Positions 32,228 through 41,619 of a stretch of DNA of 47,130 nt are shown piece after piece; position 1 is the stretch's first letter; each line of letters starts with the position of its first letter. The notes beneath the pieces are model-generated. The model did no database searches and was not told the origin of the DNA. It saw nothing but the letters and a program-made list of their open reading frames with translations. The DNA is taken from contig JAAMXY010004250.1 in the NCBI GenBank assembly GCA_019677205.1, positions 48,107 to 95,236 on the forward strand, given 5' to 3'. This stretch comes from Pinguiococcus pyrenoidosus. Lineage: Eukaryota; Sar; Pinguiophyceae; Pinguiochrysidales; Pinguiochrysidaceae. A program made the translations under genes and the position numbers.

Positions 32228-33142
32228 TCATCGCACCCACCGCCGAGAATACAAGAAGAAGAGCGCCAGAGAAGCTCCGAAGATGAACCCTCCAGCATGA
32301 GCGGTGTGATCTATCTGGTCTAGCTCTAGGAGTGCATCCAGCGTCCATGGGACTCTCTTGAGCTCCTCCACGAGCCTGATGCAGTCCTTCGAGATGAGCA
32401 GCAGGTTGGCCGCATCCACGAATCGGAAGGAAGCCGACTTGCGGAATGGCAAGCTTGCGAGGCGCAGTACCATGGACGACGCGAGCACCGAGTAGACTCC
32501 AGCAGACGCGCCGACGCGCTTTGCAGACTCGTTGAGCACAATGGCCGCGAGCTTGCTCATGTTCCACGATGCTGTGACGCCTCGAGACAAGACCTTGGCC
32601 AGGGTGTTGTAGCCCGACTTGTCGCACCACCAGAAGTCACACTGCAGGCGGGATTCCTCGCGCCGGAGCCGCTCCTCGAACTGGTGGCGATGGAGCCTGG
32701 TGAGACAGATGTTCGACATGAAGCCGGCGACCCCACCTCCGAAGTAGCACAGCAGGAAACGCTCGAGATCGAAGTTGCTCGGCAGCGCTGCGGTGGAGAA
32801 GTGCAGCGACAGCATGTTCCCCACGAGATGCTCCCAGGTGGCATGGACGAACATGGAGACCAGGACGCCTCCAAAGAACTCCGCAGCGCTCTCTGCAGCG
32901 GAGCCCGCTTCCAGCCCCTGTCCGACGCTCTTGCACCAGCGCTCGAGGTTGAGCTCTCCGTTCTGCTGCAGCACGAAGATCACCACATTCGCGACGATGA
33001 TGGCATTCTTGGCCAGCCGCACGGGACTGGACAGCTCGGGCCGGAGGAAGCGGTGCCACAGCACGTCGATTCCGCTGTCCGAGTCGTCGTCCACAATTCG
33101 GCCGTCTCGAAGCGTTCGCCGGGGCATCGTACCGCACCTCAA
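32228..33142 (-). CDS. Rhomboid-family intramembrane serine protease
   Basis: The product of up to 304 residues carries the rhomboid hallmarks: HATWEHLVGNMLSL (H100, H105 and N109 of the first core helices), the nucleophile loop VGASAGVYS (Ser213) and the catalytic His in IDHTAHAGGFIFG (His282). Helices between them contain GGGVAGFMSN. The enzyme would cleave membrane-spanning substrates within the bilayer. A long hydrophilic insert (about residues 150-195, rich in Arg and Glu, with a C-D-x-W-W-C motif) lies between the first core helices and the Ser helix. The first 40 residues are acidic/basic with no signal peptide. The start may be 33142 or the second ATG at 33127. No intron. Confidence 0.9.
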   Translation of the reverse strand: MRCGTMPRRTLRDGRIVDDDSDSGIDVLWHRFLRPELSSPVRLAKNAIIVANVVIFVLQQNGELNLERWCKSVGQGLEAGSAAESAAEFFGGVLVSMFVHATWEHLVGNMLSLHFSTAALPSNFDLERFLLCYFGGGVAGFMSNICLTRLHRHQFEERLRREESRLQCDFWWCDKSGYNTLAKVLSRGVTASWNMSKLAAIVLNESAKRVGASAGVYSVLASSMVLRLASLPFRKSASFRFVDAANLLLISKDCIRLVEELKRVPWTLDALLELDQIDHTAHAGGFIFGASLALFFLYSRRWVR

Positions 33143-33578
33143 GTCACCTCTCCAGCTCCAGGCCGCGCAGCCGAAGAAAGAGGGTCAGGAGGTAGACATC
33201 AGGAGAAAGAAGGGAGGGGGAAAGATGCACGAGATCACGCGCTATCCTACGAAGAGAACAGGCACGCATGCGTGGAGCTCCGCCGCTGCTTGAAATGACA
33301 AGCGCCAGGATCGATCCTGCACGGAGGAAAAGCGGCGGCCGCGGTTGGCCTTCGCGCGGAGCTCCTCCCGTGCCGGGACTCGAAACCTGGGACTTGCTCC
33401 CCTGCGGAGCGGAAGGCGGCTGCGACGTGGACGACTGCGGAAATCGGTTCCTGCCACCTCGCGGTCCTGAGAAGTCTGAGAAGGGCTTTCCGCGATCGGT
33501 GTGTGCCGTCCGGACGAGAGAGCCTGGTCGCCAAACGTACGGGGAGAATTCTGCAGCCTGCGACAGAAGTTCGACAGG
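33143..33578. other. Divergent intergenic region
   Basis: Between the rhomboid and 70-residue membrane protein starts, the 436 bp hold overlapping open frames on both strands, none with family motifs. A tRNA-like string at 33372-33396 was considered and rejected. Both promoters are expected here. Confidence 0.4.
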
Positions 33579-33791
33579 ATGCCGCAGCGCGCTCGTGAGT
33601 CCAGCTTCATGAGCCTGCGATACCTGAACCAGAAGATTCGGGACGCGAAGATTGCACGTGGCGAAATTCCCCGCGGCATCTACGTTCAAGACCTCGGCTA
33701 CTACTTCGCCCTCGTGGCGCTCGCGCTAGCCCTGCTGATTGTGTTTATCAAAGTTGCAGCAAGGGTGGTACCGAAGCGCAAGCGAGACTAG
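33579..33791 (+). CDS. 70-residue single-pass membrane protein, unknown family
   Basis: The product starts MPQRARESSFMSLRYLNQKI, has a charged helical N-terminal part (RDAKIARGEIPRGIYVQD), one strongly hydrophobic helix (LGYYFALVALALALLIVFIK) and a basic end (RVVPKRKRD). It resembles tail-anchored or small ER membrane proteins in layout, and the terminal KRKRD-type end could act as an ER or basic sorting signal (inference). An in-frame ATG at 33501 would add 26 residues that look like UTR. The family is not recognised. Confidence 0.6.
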   Translation: MPQRARESSFMSLRYLNQKIRDAKIARGEIPRGIYVQDLGYYFALVALALALLIVFIKVAARVVPKRKRD

Positions 33792-33963
33792 AGCTGCATC
33801 TGTAGTGCGCTTGCAGAGCCGAGCAAGGCGACTTTGCTCCGAAGGATGAGAAGCCCCTCAGACTGACCAGTAAGTCCACTCCGCCAACAAGATCGACAGA
33901 CTGGGCCTTCATGCCGACTCGGACCGAGGGAAGATGAAGCGATTTTAAGGCTCGTGGCATGCA

Positions 33964-34026
33964 AGCGCAGGGGAGCGCAGGGGAGCGCAGGGGAGCTGTG
34001 AAGAGCGCAGGGGAGCTGTGAAGAGC
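33964..34026 (+). repeat. 10-bp tandem repeat
   Basis: Units AGCGCAGGGG and AGCTGTGAAG alternate over about six copies in the convergent intergenic space between the 70-residue protein and the glycosyltransferase gene. Confidence 0.85.
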
Positions 34027-34088
34027 GGCTCAACCTTGATCAAGCAGACTCTATTGCACTGGGATCGTGGGGAACGGACACTCTCGTC

Positions 34089-35961
34089 TCATGTCGACTT
34101 GCCTTCTTTCTCACGTCTATGGGCGGACACGATGTAACAGAAGATGGATCCTATCAATCCCAATATCAAGGCTACGGCCGTGAAGCTGGTGCCGACTGCT
34201 CCTGCTGAGGGCTTCGCTTTCGAGCCCTCTCCGCTCCCTTCAGGAAAGCCAGGCTTGCCAACGTCTCTTGCTCGAAGGAGCGGCGCTTCGTCCCGGGTAG
34301 CCGCAGCCTCCGCTCTCCTGTCCCCCTCCTTGAGCACGGGTGCAACCGTCTCCGGCCTTGGCGTGGTGGGGATCATGTTCACCGGAATGTCACGGTTCTC
34401 TTTCTCGACGACATCCGACGCGTCCATCATCTTGGCCAGATCATCCAAAACCCACTGAGGCGGATCTAGCGGCGGAAGCTTCCCAGGGCGCGACGGCAGC
34501 GGCACGTACGGTGGTGCCGCATCCTCCTGCCACGGGACGTACCGATCGATGCGGCAGTGCGTTTCGTGGTACTCGTTCCGCACGGTATCCACACCAGTCA
34601 GTGCGATGTAGTCGTCGAAACTGCGGCGGCTCCCGAGGTCATACCCTTTCAAGTATTCGTCCAGGTCAAAGTTGTCCGCCAGATCTCGATCGGCGGTTTC
34701 CTGGTGCCGCAATAGACGGGCGAGCCTCTTCTCGGCGATCCTCTTCTCTGCCATGTTCGGCCGCCAGGATCCCTTGTTTCCCTTGTCGCTGCCGTAGTAG
34801 GTGCCGATCATCGGCCGGGACATGGTGTAGAAATCGTATCCATTCGTCCAGAGCCTGGCGCCCCTGCTGAACTCCTCCCCGGTGAAGATCTGCTTGAGAT
34901 TGGGATCCGACGGGACGTCCGTTTCGGCGTGACAGCGACTGAAACTCAGACCGGCGGCCCAGAGCTTCGAGAGCACCGGCCTATCAAGCATCGCTGCCGC
35001 GCCGGCTTGAGCATTCCGCACCACGCCGGGGGACATTATTGCTGCCTTGCACATGTGCGGCATTTCCCAGTGGCCATTCACGTTTGGCAAGACGCTGACG
35101 TCCTTCACCTGATCAAACCCCGTGGGATACGAGGTCAAGACGGCGTACTCATTCTCGGTTCTCGCCCATTCCTCGATCATTCGCACGTCCCAGCTCTTCA
35201 GGAAGATCGTGTGGGCGTCAATCTGCATGCAAAAGTCCTCGACGTCGTCACCGGAAGCCAACAACCGCCGCTGCTGCGCGCGGGCGAACACGGGACCTTT
35301 GGCCTCGCGGGAATCCATGCGAAACACGCGGATCTGCCTGGCAATCGTGCACGCTTCGAGACTCTCGTCGGTGTACCGCTGGTGCCCATAGGGGTCTTCC
35401 TCCGGCAGGCGCACTTTGATGTCCAACTCTGGCTGCTTCAGCTGCAGCGGAGTTCCACGGCGCTGGCAGACGGTCTCGAGCGCATCGTCGTCCTCCTTGG
35501 CGTTCTGCTGCACCACCCCGACCACGACTCGCTCTGGAAAGGCCGCGTTCTCGAAGATCGACTCGATGGTGGCTGTTCGATGCCAAAACAAACAAAGGAC
35601 AGAAATAACAGAAGATATGTTTAGCACGAATCAGAAAAGGCCAAGAGCCCACGCAGGCGCTTGCCGCGAGCAAGCCCGACGGATAGTCGGAGCGCAACTC
35701 ACCCACTACCCGCGTCTCTCTAAAGGACGCGATGAGCACGATGATACTGCTGTCATTCTTGACGGCGATGTAGTCCTCCTGGGGCGGCTTCGGTCGCTCG
35801 TCGCCCTCTCGAAAGAACGGCTCGCGCACTTTCGTCCACTCGTGCTGGAACAGAACGATATTGGGCGTCTTCCAGTTCGGTTTCGGGGTCGCTGCTTCCT
35901 CTGTGCTTGCCCCCAGAAGTGCACAGACGCCCACCCCGAGCGCGAGAAGATGACGACGCAT
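34089..35961 (-). CDS. GT60-type glycosyltransferase (Skp1 hydroxyproline GlcNAc-transferase-like), membrane-anchored
   Basis: Exons 35961-35703 and 35572-34089 join across a 130-bp GT-AG intron into 580 residues. The catalytic part begins SIIVLIASFRETRVVATIES IFENAAFPERVVVGV and continues with ASGDDVEDFCMQIDAHTIFL (a D-x-H metal site after QI), WDVRMIEEWARTENEYAVLT, GLSFSRCHAETDVPSDPNLK, IFTGEEFSRGARLWTNGYDF. These are features of the family that adds GlcNAc to hydroxyproline of Skp1, a step in an oxygen-sensing pathway of several protists. Unlike the cytosolic Dictyostelium enzyme, this one starts with a hydrophobic MRRHLLALGVGVCALLGAS and ends with a membrane helix (TAVALILGLIGSIFCYIV) and a short basic tail, so it probably acts in the secretory pathway on another acceptor. 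Substrate is not shown. Confidence 0.85.
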
Positions 35962-36210
35962 CTGCAGCCGCAAGGCTCGGCTTGGCGCAGAAGGGCTTCC
36001 GAACCTGCGGCGGATCGTGCGACTTCGCAGAACCCTGTCTCGAACCTTTGCTATGAGCAAATAGAACGATTGGCCAGTTTGGGGACCAACCATTGGCTGA
36101 CAGCGCCAAGAATACTGATAGGCCGTTTCTAAGATCCAGTGAAGTTGGCTTTGATCTGGGATCTTCGCCTCAGGCACACGTTGGGCGTTCGCCGCGGAAC
36201 TTCGGCGCTC
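35962..36210. promoter_or_regulatory. Divergent promoter region between glycosyltransferase and XPF genes
   Basis: A 249-bp gap separates the two start codons. No named element was recognised; both promoters are inferred from gene orientation. Confidence 0.45.
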
Positions 36211-39200
36211 ATGAGTGGCCATATTCGCCAGGCGTTTCGTGAGCTGCATGAGAAGGATGGGCTGGTCGTCATGGGCAAGGGTCTGGGGTACGTCCGTCCC
36301 TTATTCGTGCTCTCCGGAGCTCGGCTCACAGTCTTGCAGTCTCCAGCGGCTCTTGTGCAAGTTCTTGCGGCTCTACTGCGTCAGCAAAGACGCCGAGCTG
36401 GCGCGTCCCCTTGTGTTTTGTCTGAATGCAGCCAAGAATCAAGCTGACGCGAAGGTCTACTCCGATATGCTGCTCTCTGAAGGCGTGCGGCCGGATGAAC
36501 TGCCCAGGATCATCACCAATGAGGTGTCCTTTGCCGAGCGGGCGTCCTTGTACGGTTCCGGTGGCGTTTACATCGTGACGAGCAGGATTCTTGTCATTGA
36601 CTTCCTGAACGAGGCTGTCGACGTGGCCCGGGTGGCGGGGCTGCTGGTGTACGACGCTCACGAGATCGCCGAGAACTCGACCGAGGCGTTCATCCTCCGG
36701 ATCTTCCGGCAGGGCAACGACACGGGCTTTATCAAAGGCTTCAGCGACGAGCCGGAGGTGCTTGTGCGGGGCTTCAACCGCCTCGAGAACACGATGAAGT
36801 ACCTGTACCTGTCGCGCCTGTACCTCTGGCCACGCTTCCATGCTGCAGTCATGGAAGCACTCGGGGGCACCAAGGCCAGGAAGCGGAAGCGACCATCGGG
36901 GCAGACTCAACCGTCCGACAGAAAGAAGCTCAAGGCAATGGCAGGGGCGGGACCGCGGAACAATCCTGTGCCCATTGTTGTGGAGCTCGATTGCTCCCTC
37001 ACGGAGTTCCAGACGCAGATTCAGCTGGCCATCGTCGCGGCAATGGACATGTGCCTCCAAGATCTCAAGAAGAGTGCGCCCATGCTCGATGCGAGCGTCC
37101 TCACGGTAGAGGAGAACATCTACAGGGCTTTCCACATCCAAGTGCGCAAGCAGCTCGAGAGCGAATGGCATCGCGTACCACTTCGAGTAAAGCAGATTGT
37201 CGAAGACTTGCGGACGCTGAAAGAACTGCTAGACTATTTGCTGAAGTACGACTGCTGCACCTTCTATCAGCTTCTGCTGAACCTCCAGGCCATCAACGTC
37301 TTCTACATCAGCAAGGGGAACACGCCCAGCCCGTGGCTTTCCACCGTAGCTGCGGAGTCCATCTTCACCTTCGCCAAGCACAGAGTGTATGACGTGGTGA
37401 ACAAACGAGCGGGGAAACGGGAAACCTACACGGTAGACGACGGCGATGACGACGATGGCGAAGGGGAGGTTGAGAAACTCGAGGGGCACCAGCCAAACAT
37501 CGAGGAGTGGCTCGAGGACCCCAGGAAATCGGAAGGTCAGAGGAAAGCAGAAGCTGCCATTCGGAATCGATCGCGCGAGGGCAGGAAGAAGCGCGCAGAG
37601 GTGCTGACGACGCGCAAGCTCACCACGCGCCTGGAGCAGAATCCTAAGTGGCAGATCTTGAGCGAGGTACTCACAGAGATTCACCGGGGCGTGACATCCA
37701 CCAGGCGCGGAAGCGCTTCTTTGGGAGGTATTCGGGCCCTGGTGCTCGTGAAGGAGAATGCAACCGTGGATCTCCTCCATCAATACCTGAGCCAGGGTGG
37801 CAGCAAGATGATGACCAAGAAGTTTGTGAGGTTCATGAGACAGGTGCGTTGGCCAGCGAAAGAGCGAAAAATTCACACGTCTGCCGTCGTCCAAGACCTC
37901 AGCAGCACATGCACAGGTCAACGGGAGGGCGAGACGACTGTTCCAAACCTCGGGGAACTCCGAGAAAAGGACGAAGAAGTCGGGCAAGGCCTCCAGGAAG
38001 AAAGACTGGAAGAGCCGCAGATCTGAGAGTGACGAGCAGAGCATGGGGGATAAGAGAATCGATCCGGGGCTCTTGTGGGCGTCTCTGACGCCGGAGCAGA
38101 TCCTTCTTTTCGCGGAGGAAGGGAAGTGGGAGAATGCCGCTTTCGATCCCTTGTCCCGCGATGGAGCAGGCAGCGCCCCAGACTGGCAGCGGGCGAGCAC
38201 AAGCTTTGGTCGACCCGCGTGGAGCAATGAAGACGGATCTGACCTGATCGCCGGCGGAACTGGCCAAGTGGGCAGCATCGATCCTGCCAGTCGACAGCAG
38301 GACGAACCCATGAATGCGATTGCAATGGCGGAGGAGCAGCTTCGAAAGGAGACGCAGGGAAGCGCGGACGCCCCCGAAACGTCCGTGGGAGTCCTCCCGA
38401 AAGAGTCCGGAGACGTGATCGGAGAGGATGGCGCATTATGCTTTGTGAAGGACCATGGTGCGGCGATAGTAACGATTGACGAGCTCATGCAGGGCGGTGG
38501 AGAAGAGTTTCTCTTCCTTCTCAACCCAGACGCCGTCATCCTATATGACGTTGAGCCAGCTGTCATTCGAATGCTCGAAGTCTTCCAAGCGCGGCGTTGT
38601 GAGATTGCGGACAAGCAAGATCCTCATCTGGGATTGAGCCTGAAGGTCTGCGGCCTCTCGCGGCAAAGCTTTCAGCGTTGCAGCGACGCTGCACTGACAT
38701 GTACCTGCCTCTTCCGCTTCTCAGGTGTACTTGATGATGTATGAGGATTCCGCAGAAGAGCAGAAGTATCTCTCAACGCTGAAGAGGGAGAAGGAAGCTT
38801 TCGATCAGCTCATATCGCAGAAGGCCTCTCTGGTTGTGCCGGCCCGTAGCATCCTCGATTCAAGAATGGTCCGCGAGAGGACCAGCACACGCGTCGGCGG
38901 CCGTGCTAGAGGCTTAGGACCGAAAACCTTGGAAAGGGTCGTCGTGGATTTGAGGGAATTCCGAAGTTCGTTGCCTGGGCTGCTCCATCGGGGAGGCTTT
39001 CAACTGAAGGCAGTGACGCTCACGGTAAGCCGGACTGCAGAACTGTGGGACGCTTCCCTAGAGAGGCTGAATCCGCGTCGCGATTCCTGCGTCAAGGTTG
39101 GAGATTTCGTGCTTTCACCGGAGATATGCGTAGAAAGGAAGTCCTTGCACGATCTGTTTGGCAGCTTCCTAAGCGGCCGACTTTACAAGCAGGTTAGGCG

Positions 39201-39801
39201 AGACGCGGGAATCGCGCACCTGCGGCAACAGGTGGCGCTCACCCTTTTTCGCTGACGCCCACAGGCTCAAACGATGCAGCGATACTATTCCTGCCCGGCA
39301 CTGCTCATCGAGTTCAGCTCGGAGCGTACCTTTGCCATGCAGAATGCCGAACAGATTACACAGCACATCTCCCCCGACAACATCTGCAGCAAGATCGCGC
39401 TTCTGATAATAAGCTTCCCCAGCCTGCGAATACTGTGGTCGAGAAGCCCGCACGCGACTGTGGAAATTTTCGAGGCAGTGAAGAAGAACCTTCCGCAGCC
39501 CGACGCGGAAGTTGCGGCCCGCCATGGACAGGAAGCGTCAGAGGAAGAAGCTGGGGACGTCGGCGACGCGGACGATGGCGCCGAGAAAGCCACAGACTCG
39601 GCAGACGATGTCCGACGTTCTGCCATCGACGTTCTCTTGCGTCTGCCAGGAGTGACGCCACAGAACTTCTGGGCCCTTGCTCGGAAGGCAAAGACGCTAC
39701 GCGGCCTCGCGAAGCTGTCCTTCAGGGAAATGGAGACCTGTGTCGGGCCCGTGAATGCGAAGAAGCTTGCATACTTTCTTCGCCAGCTAGCGCCAGTGTA
39801 A
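36211..39801 (+). CDS. ERCC4: DNA repair structure-specific endonuclease XPF
   Basis: XPF with ERCC1 makes the 5' incision in nucleotide excision repair and acts on crosslinks. Six exons (36211-36287, 36340-37843, 37917-38645, 38725-39024, 39097-39192, 39265-39801) give 1,080 residues. The helicase-like half reads EKDGLVVMGKGLGLQRLLCK, YIVTSRILVIDFL and EAFILRIFRQGNDTGFIKGF. The nuclease domain has VVDLREFRSSLPGLLHR, VGDFVLSPE and the catalytic ERKSLHDL. The end is a tandem helix-hairpin-helix (DVLLRLPGVTPQNFWALA.. GPVNAKKLAYFL). All splice junctions restore family sequence, for example LKAVTLT-VGDFVLSPE and GRLYKQ-AQTMQRYYSCP. The fourth intron (39025-39096, 72 nt) has no in-frame stop, so retention would insert 24 residues just before the active site. 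An upstream in-frame ATG at 36139 is possible. Confidence 0.97.
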
Positions 39802-39946
39802 GAGAAGTCCTGGATGTGTCGTTGGTCTCTCTCTCTCAGTCCTTTCCAGATCCAAGACCTCCCGCTCACTCCCGGACTGTTCTTTTTGGTGCTTTCTTTT
39901 CTTTTTGTTCTGGTGCGAAAGGGCTCTTGACTTCTGCTTGTACTCG

Positions 39947-40792
39947 TCAGTTTTGAGGAGAGAGCACATCGGGCTCAGCACTTGTTGAAAGCTCTACCGA
40001 AGCATCTCGATTGAGGTCGGTATCTGCAAGCCACCAGAAGTTGCTTCGGTCGAGCGCTTCTTCACGATTCATCATGGCCTCGCTTGGAGCCTTCAAGGTG
40101 ATCCTTGGGCCACCTCCATAGAGACTAAGGAGATGCTCCCAAGTCTTCGCGTTCACCACGCGATAGTGCTCTACGGCCTTCAAATCTGGCTTGAAGATGT
40201 CTTCTCCGGTTTCGAGCAGGAGATGGTTGTCAATCGGGCCGGGCTGGCAGTTCCGATCGCGAACGAAAGAGACCCAGGATTCTACCCATTTGCTCGATAC
40301 AACGAACAGCTCTTCGCTCACATCCCAAGCTGAGTCACCGCTTCCCAAGTCGCGAAGAATGCTGAGCTCAGCATCGGGATCATGCTCGCGAGCGCGATCT
40401 TCAAAGCGGAGAATGCCGTCCTTGTCGTAGAAGTAATTCCGCCTCCTGGCGTCGACTTTTGTCTTGAGTTTCGCCGTCTCATCCCGCTTGCTTGTCCTCT
40501 TCGTGCACGGGAGGCAGAGGCAACTGAAGTGATCCTCCTGTCCGCCAACTTCTTCCTCATCTCCGACTGTCGCTGCCCTCTGCCGACTGTAGTGCGACTT
40601 CGAGCCTCGCGTGGACGGCGAGGGGAGCTGCCGCCCAGAGCTCCGTGGGTACTCCACCTCGCGCGAGGAGCTAGGCGAGGCCTCTGAAGCTAGCTTCAAG
40701 TCGGATTCTCTCGCGTGGGTTTCCCGTTCCGTTCGGCCATCGCTCGTACTCTCCGCTTCTGCCTCTTGCGCAAGGATTCGCGTCAGATCCAT
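39947..40792 (-). CDS. Stand-alone DUSP-domain protein
   Basis: The 281-residue product has a disordered Ser/Arg/Glu-rich N-terminus, a Cys-basic patch (FSCLCLPCTKRTSKRD, residues 89-104), and a DUSP (domain present in ubiquitin-specific proteases) at about residues 160-236: LFVVSSKWVESWVSFV, then the signature PGPIDNHLLL (residues 185-194), then HYRVVNAKTWEHLLSLYGGGP. DUSP domains usually precede the catalytic domain of USP4/15-type deubiquitinases, but no Cys or His box follows here and the protein stops about 45 residues later. It may be an adaptor. No intron was seen. The cysteine-rich basic patch could be a lipidation or membrane site (inference). Confidence 0.84.
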   Translation of the reverse strand: MDLTRILAQEAEAESTSDGRTERETHARESDLKLASEASPSSSREVEYPRSSGRQLPSPSTRGSKSHYSRQRAATVGDEEEVGGQEDHFSCLCLPCTKRTSKRDETAKLKTKVDARRRNYFYDKDGILRFEDRAREHDPDAELSILRDLGSGDSAWDVSEELFVVSSKWVESWVSFVRDRNCQPGPIDNHLLLETGEDIFKPDLKAVEHYRVVNAKTWEHLLSLYGGGPRITLKAPSEAMMNREEALDRSNFWWLADTDLNRDASVELSTSAEPDVLSPQN

Positions 40793-41619
40793 ACTCTCGT
40801 CGCTACCTCAGGATTATCCCCATCAGCCCTTGAAGAGCGACCAGAAGTTGAGAGGATTCCCGTGGTCTCGACCAGCGACCCGTGCTACGCCTCACGCTAA
40901 AAAGAGTGAAAGCGAGTCGCGTAGCACCCGTATCCGGCGGGCACTTCCGACAAGTCTTCGCCGGGAACAGCGTGACCTCCGGCCTCCGGCGGCGCAGCCT
41001 TGATGCTTGGACTTCTCTGCGTCTTCTGTGGCGTATGTTTGCGGTGCTTCTCACCAGTACTGTGACGGTGGCGAACCAGTCTTCACTTTCCTGGCCGAAG
41101 CTATGACGAGATTGGACAAGGGACTGAGTCGCGAGTGCATACCTGCAAGTCTGGGGAATTACCCTTCGGAAGTCGCCAGGGGTTGATCAGTCTGATTGCG
41201 GACGCTGGAAGTGACCTGGATCCCTCTGTTCCAGTGCCCATCCACAGGCTGCCTGGAACCTGGAACCTACAGCAGAGCTCGGCTGGACGCTGGAGGCAAA
41301 CCGGGACATGCCGGGCAGAATTGCGGTTGCTATGTTTGGTGATGGTGGCGTTTTCCCCAAAATTTCGGGACGCCAGACATTCGACTATTCGCTGGCCGCA
41401 CGTTCAGCAAGCTTTCTGCGACGTCAAAGGGTCAGCGTCCCCCACTAAGCCTTTCGGAACCGTGGGGAGCCGCTACTGCATGCTCCGGACCTGGCAAAGC
41501 CTCAAAATCGGCGGCGGCGCACCGGCGCGCTTTTGGACATCGAGGCGATGGACCTGGTGGAGTAGTGGTACCCGGTGGTCCTCTTCCTTTGTCTCGCGCT
41601 CGAAGGGCGGAGAAGGGCG
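40793..41619. other. Divergent intergenic region
   Basis: The 827 bp between DUSP and TerD genes show no supported gene. A weak open frame (41135-41770) overlaps the TerD start and has no motifs. A small GGAACCT direct repeat occurs at about 41254-41270. Confidence 0.4.

Noticed and set aside
33372-33460. Possible minus-strand tRNA, because TGCCGGGACTCGAAACC resembles a tRNA T-arm complement
   Set aside because: The T-loop would be one base too long, the stem has mismatches, and no D-arm or matching acceptor stem is present.
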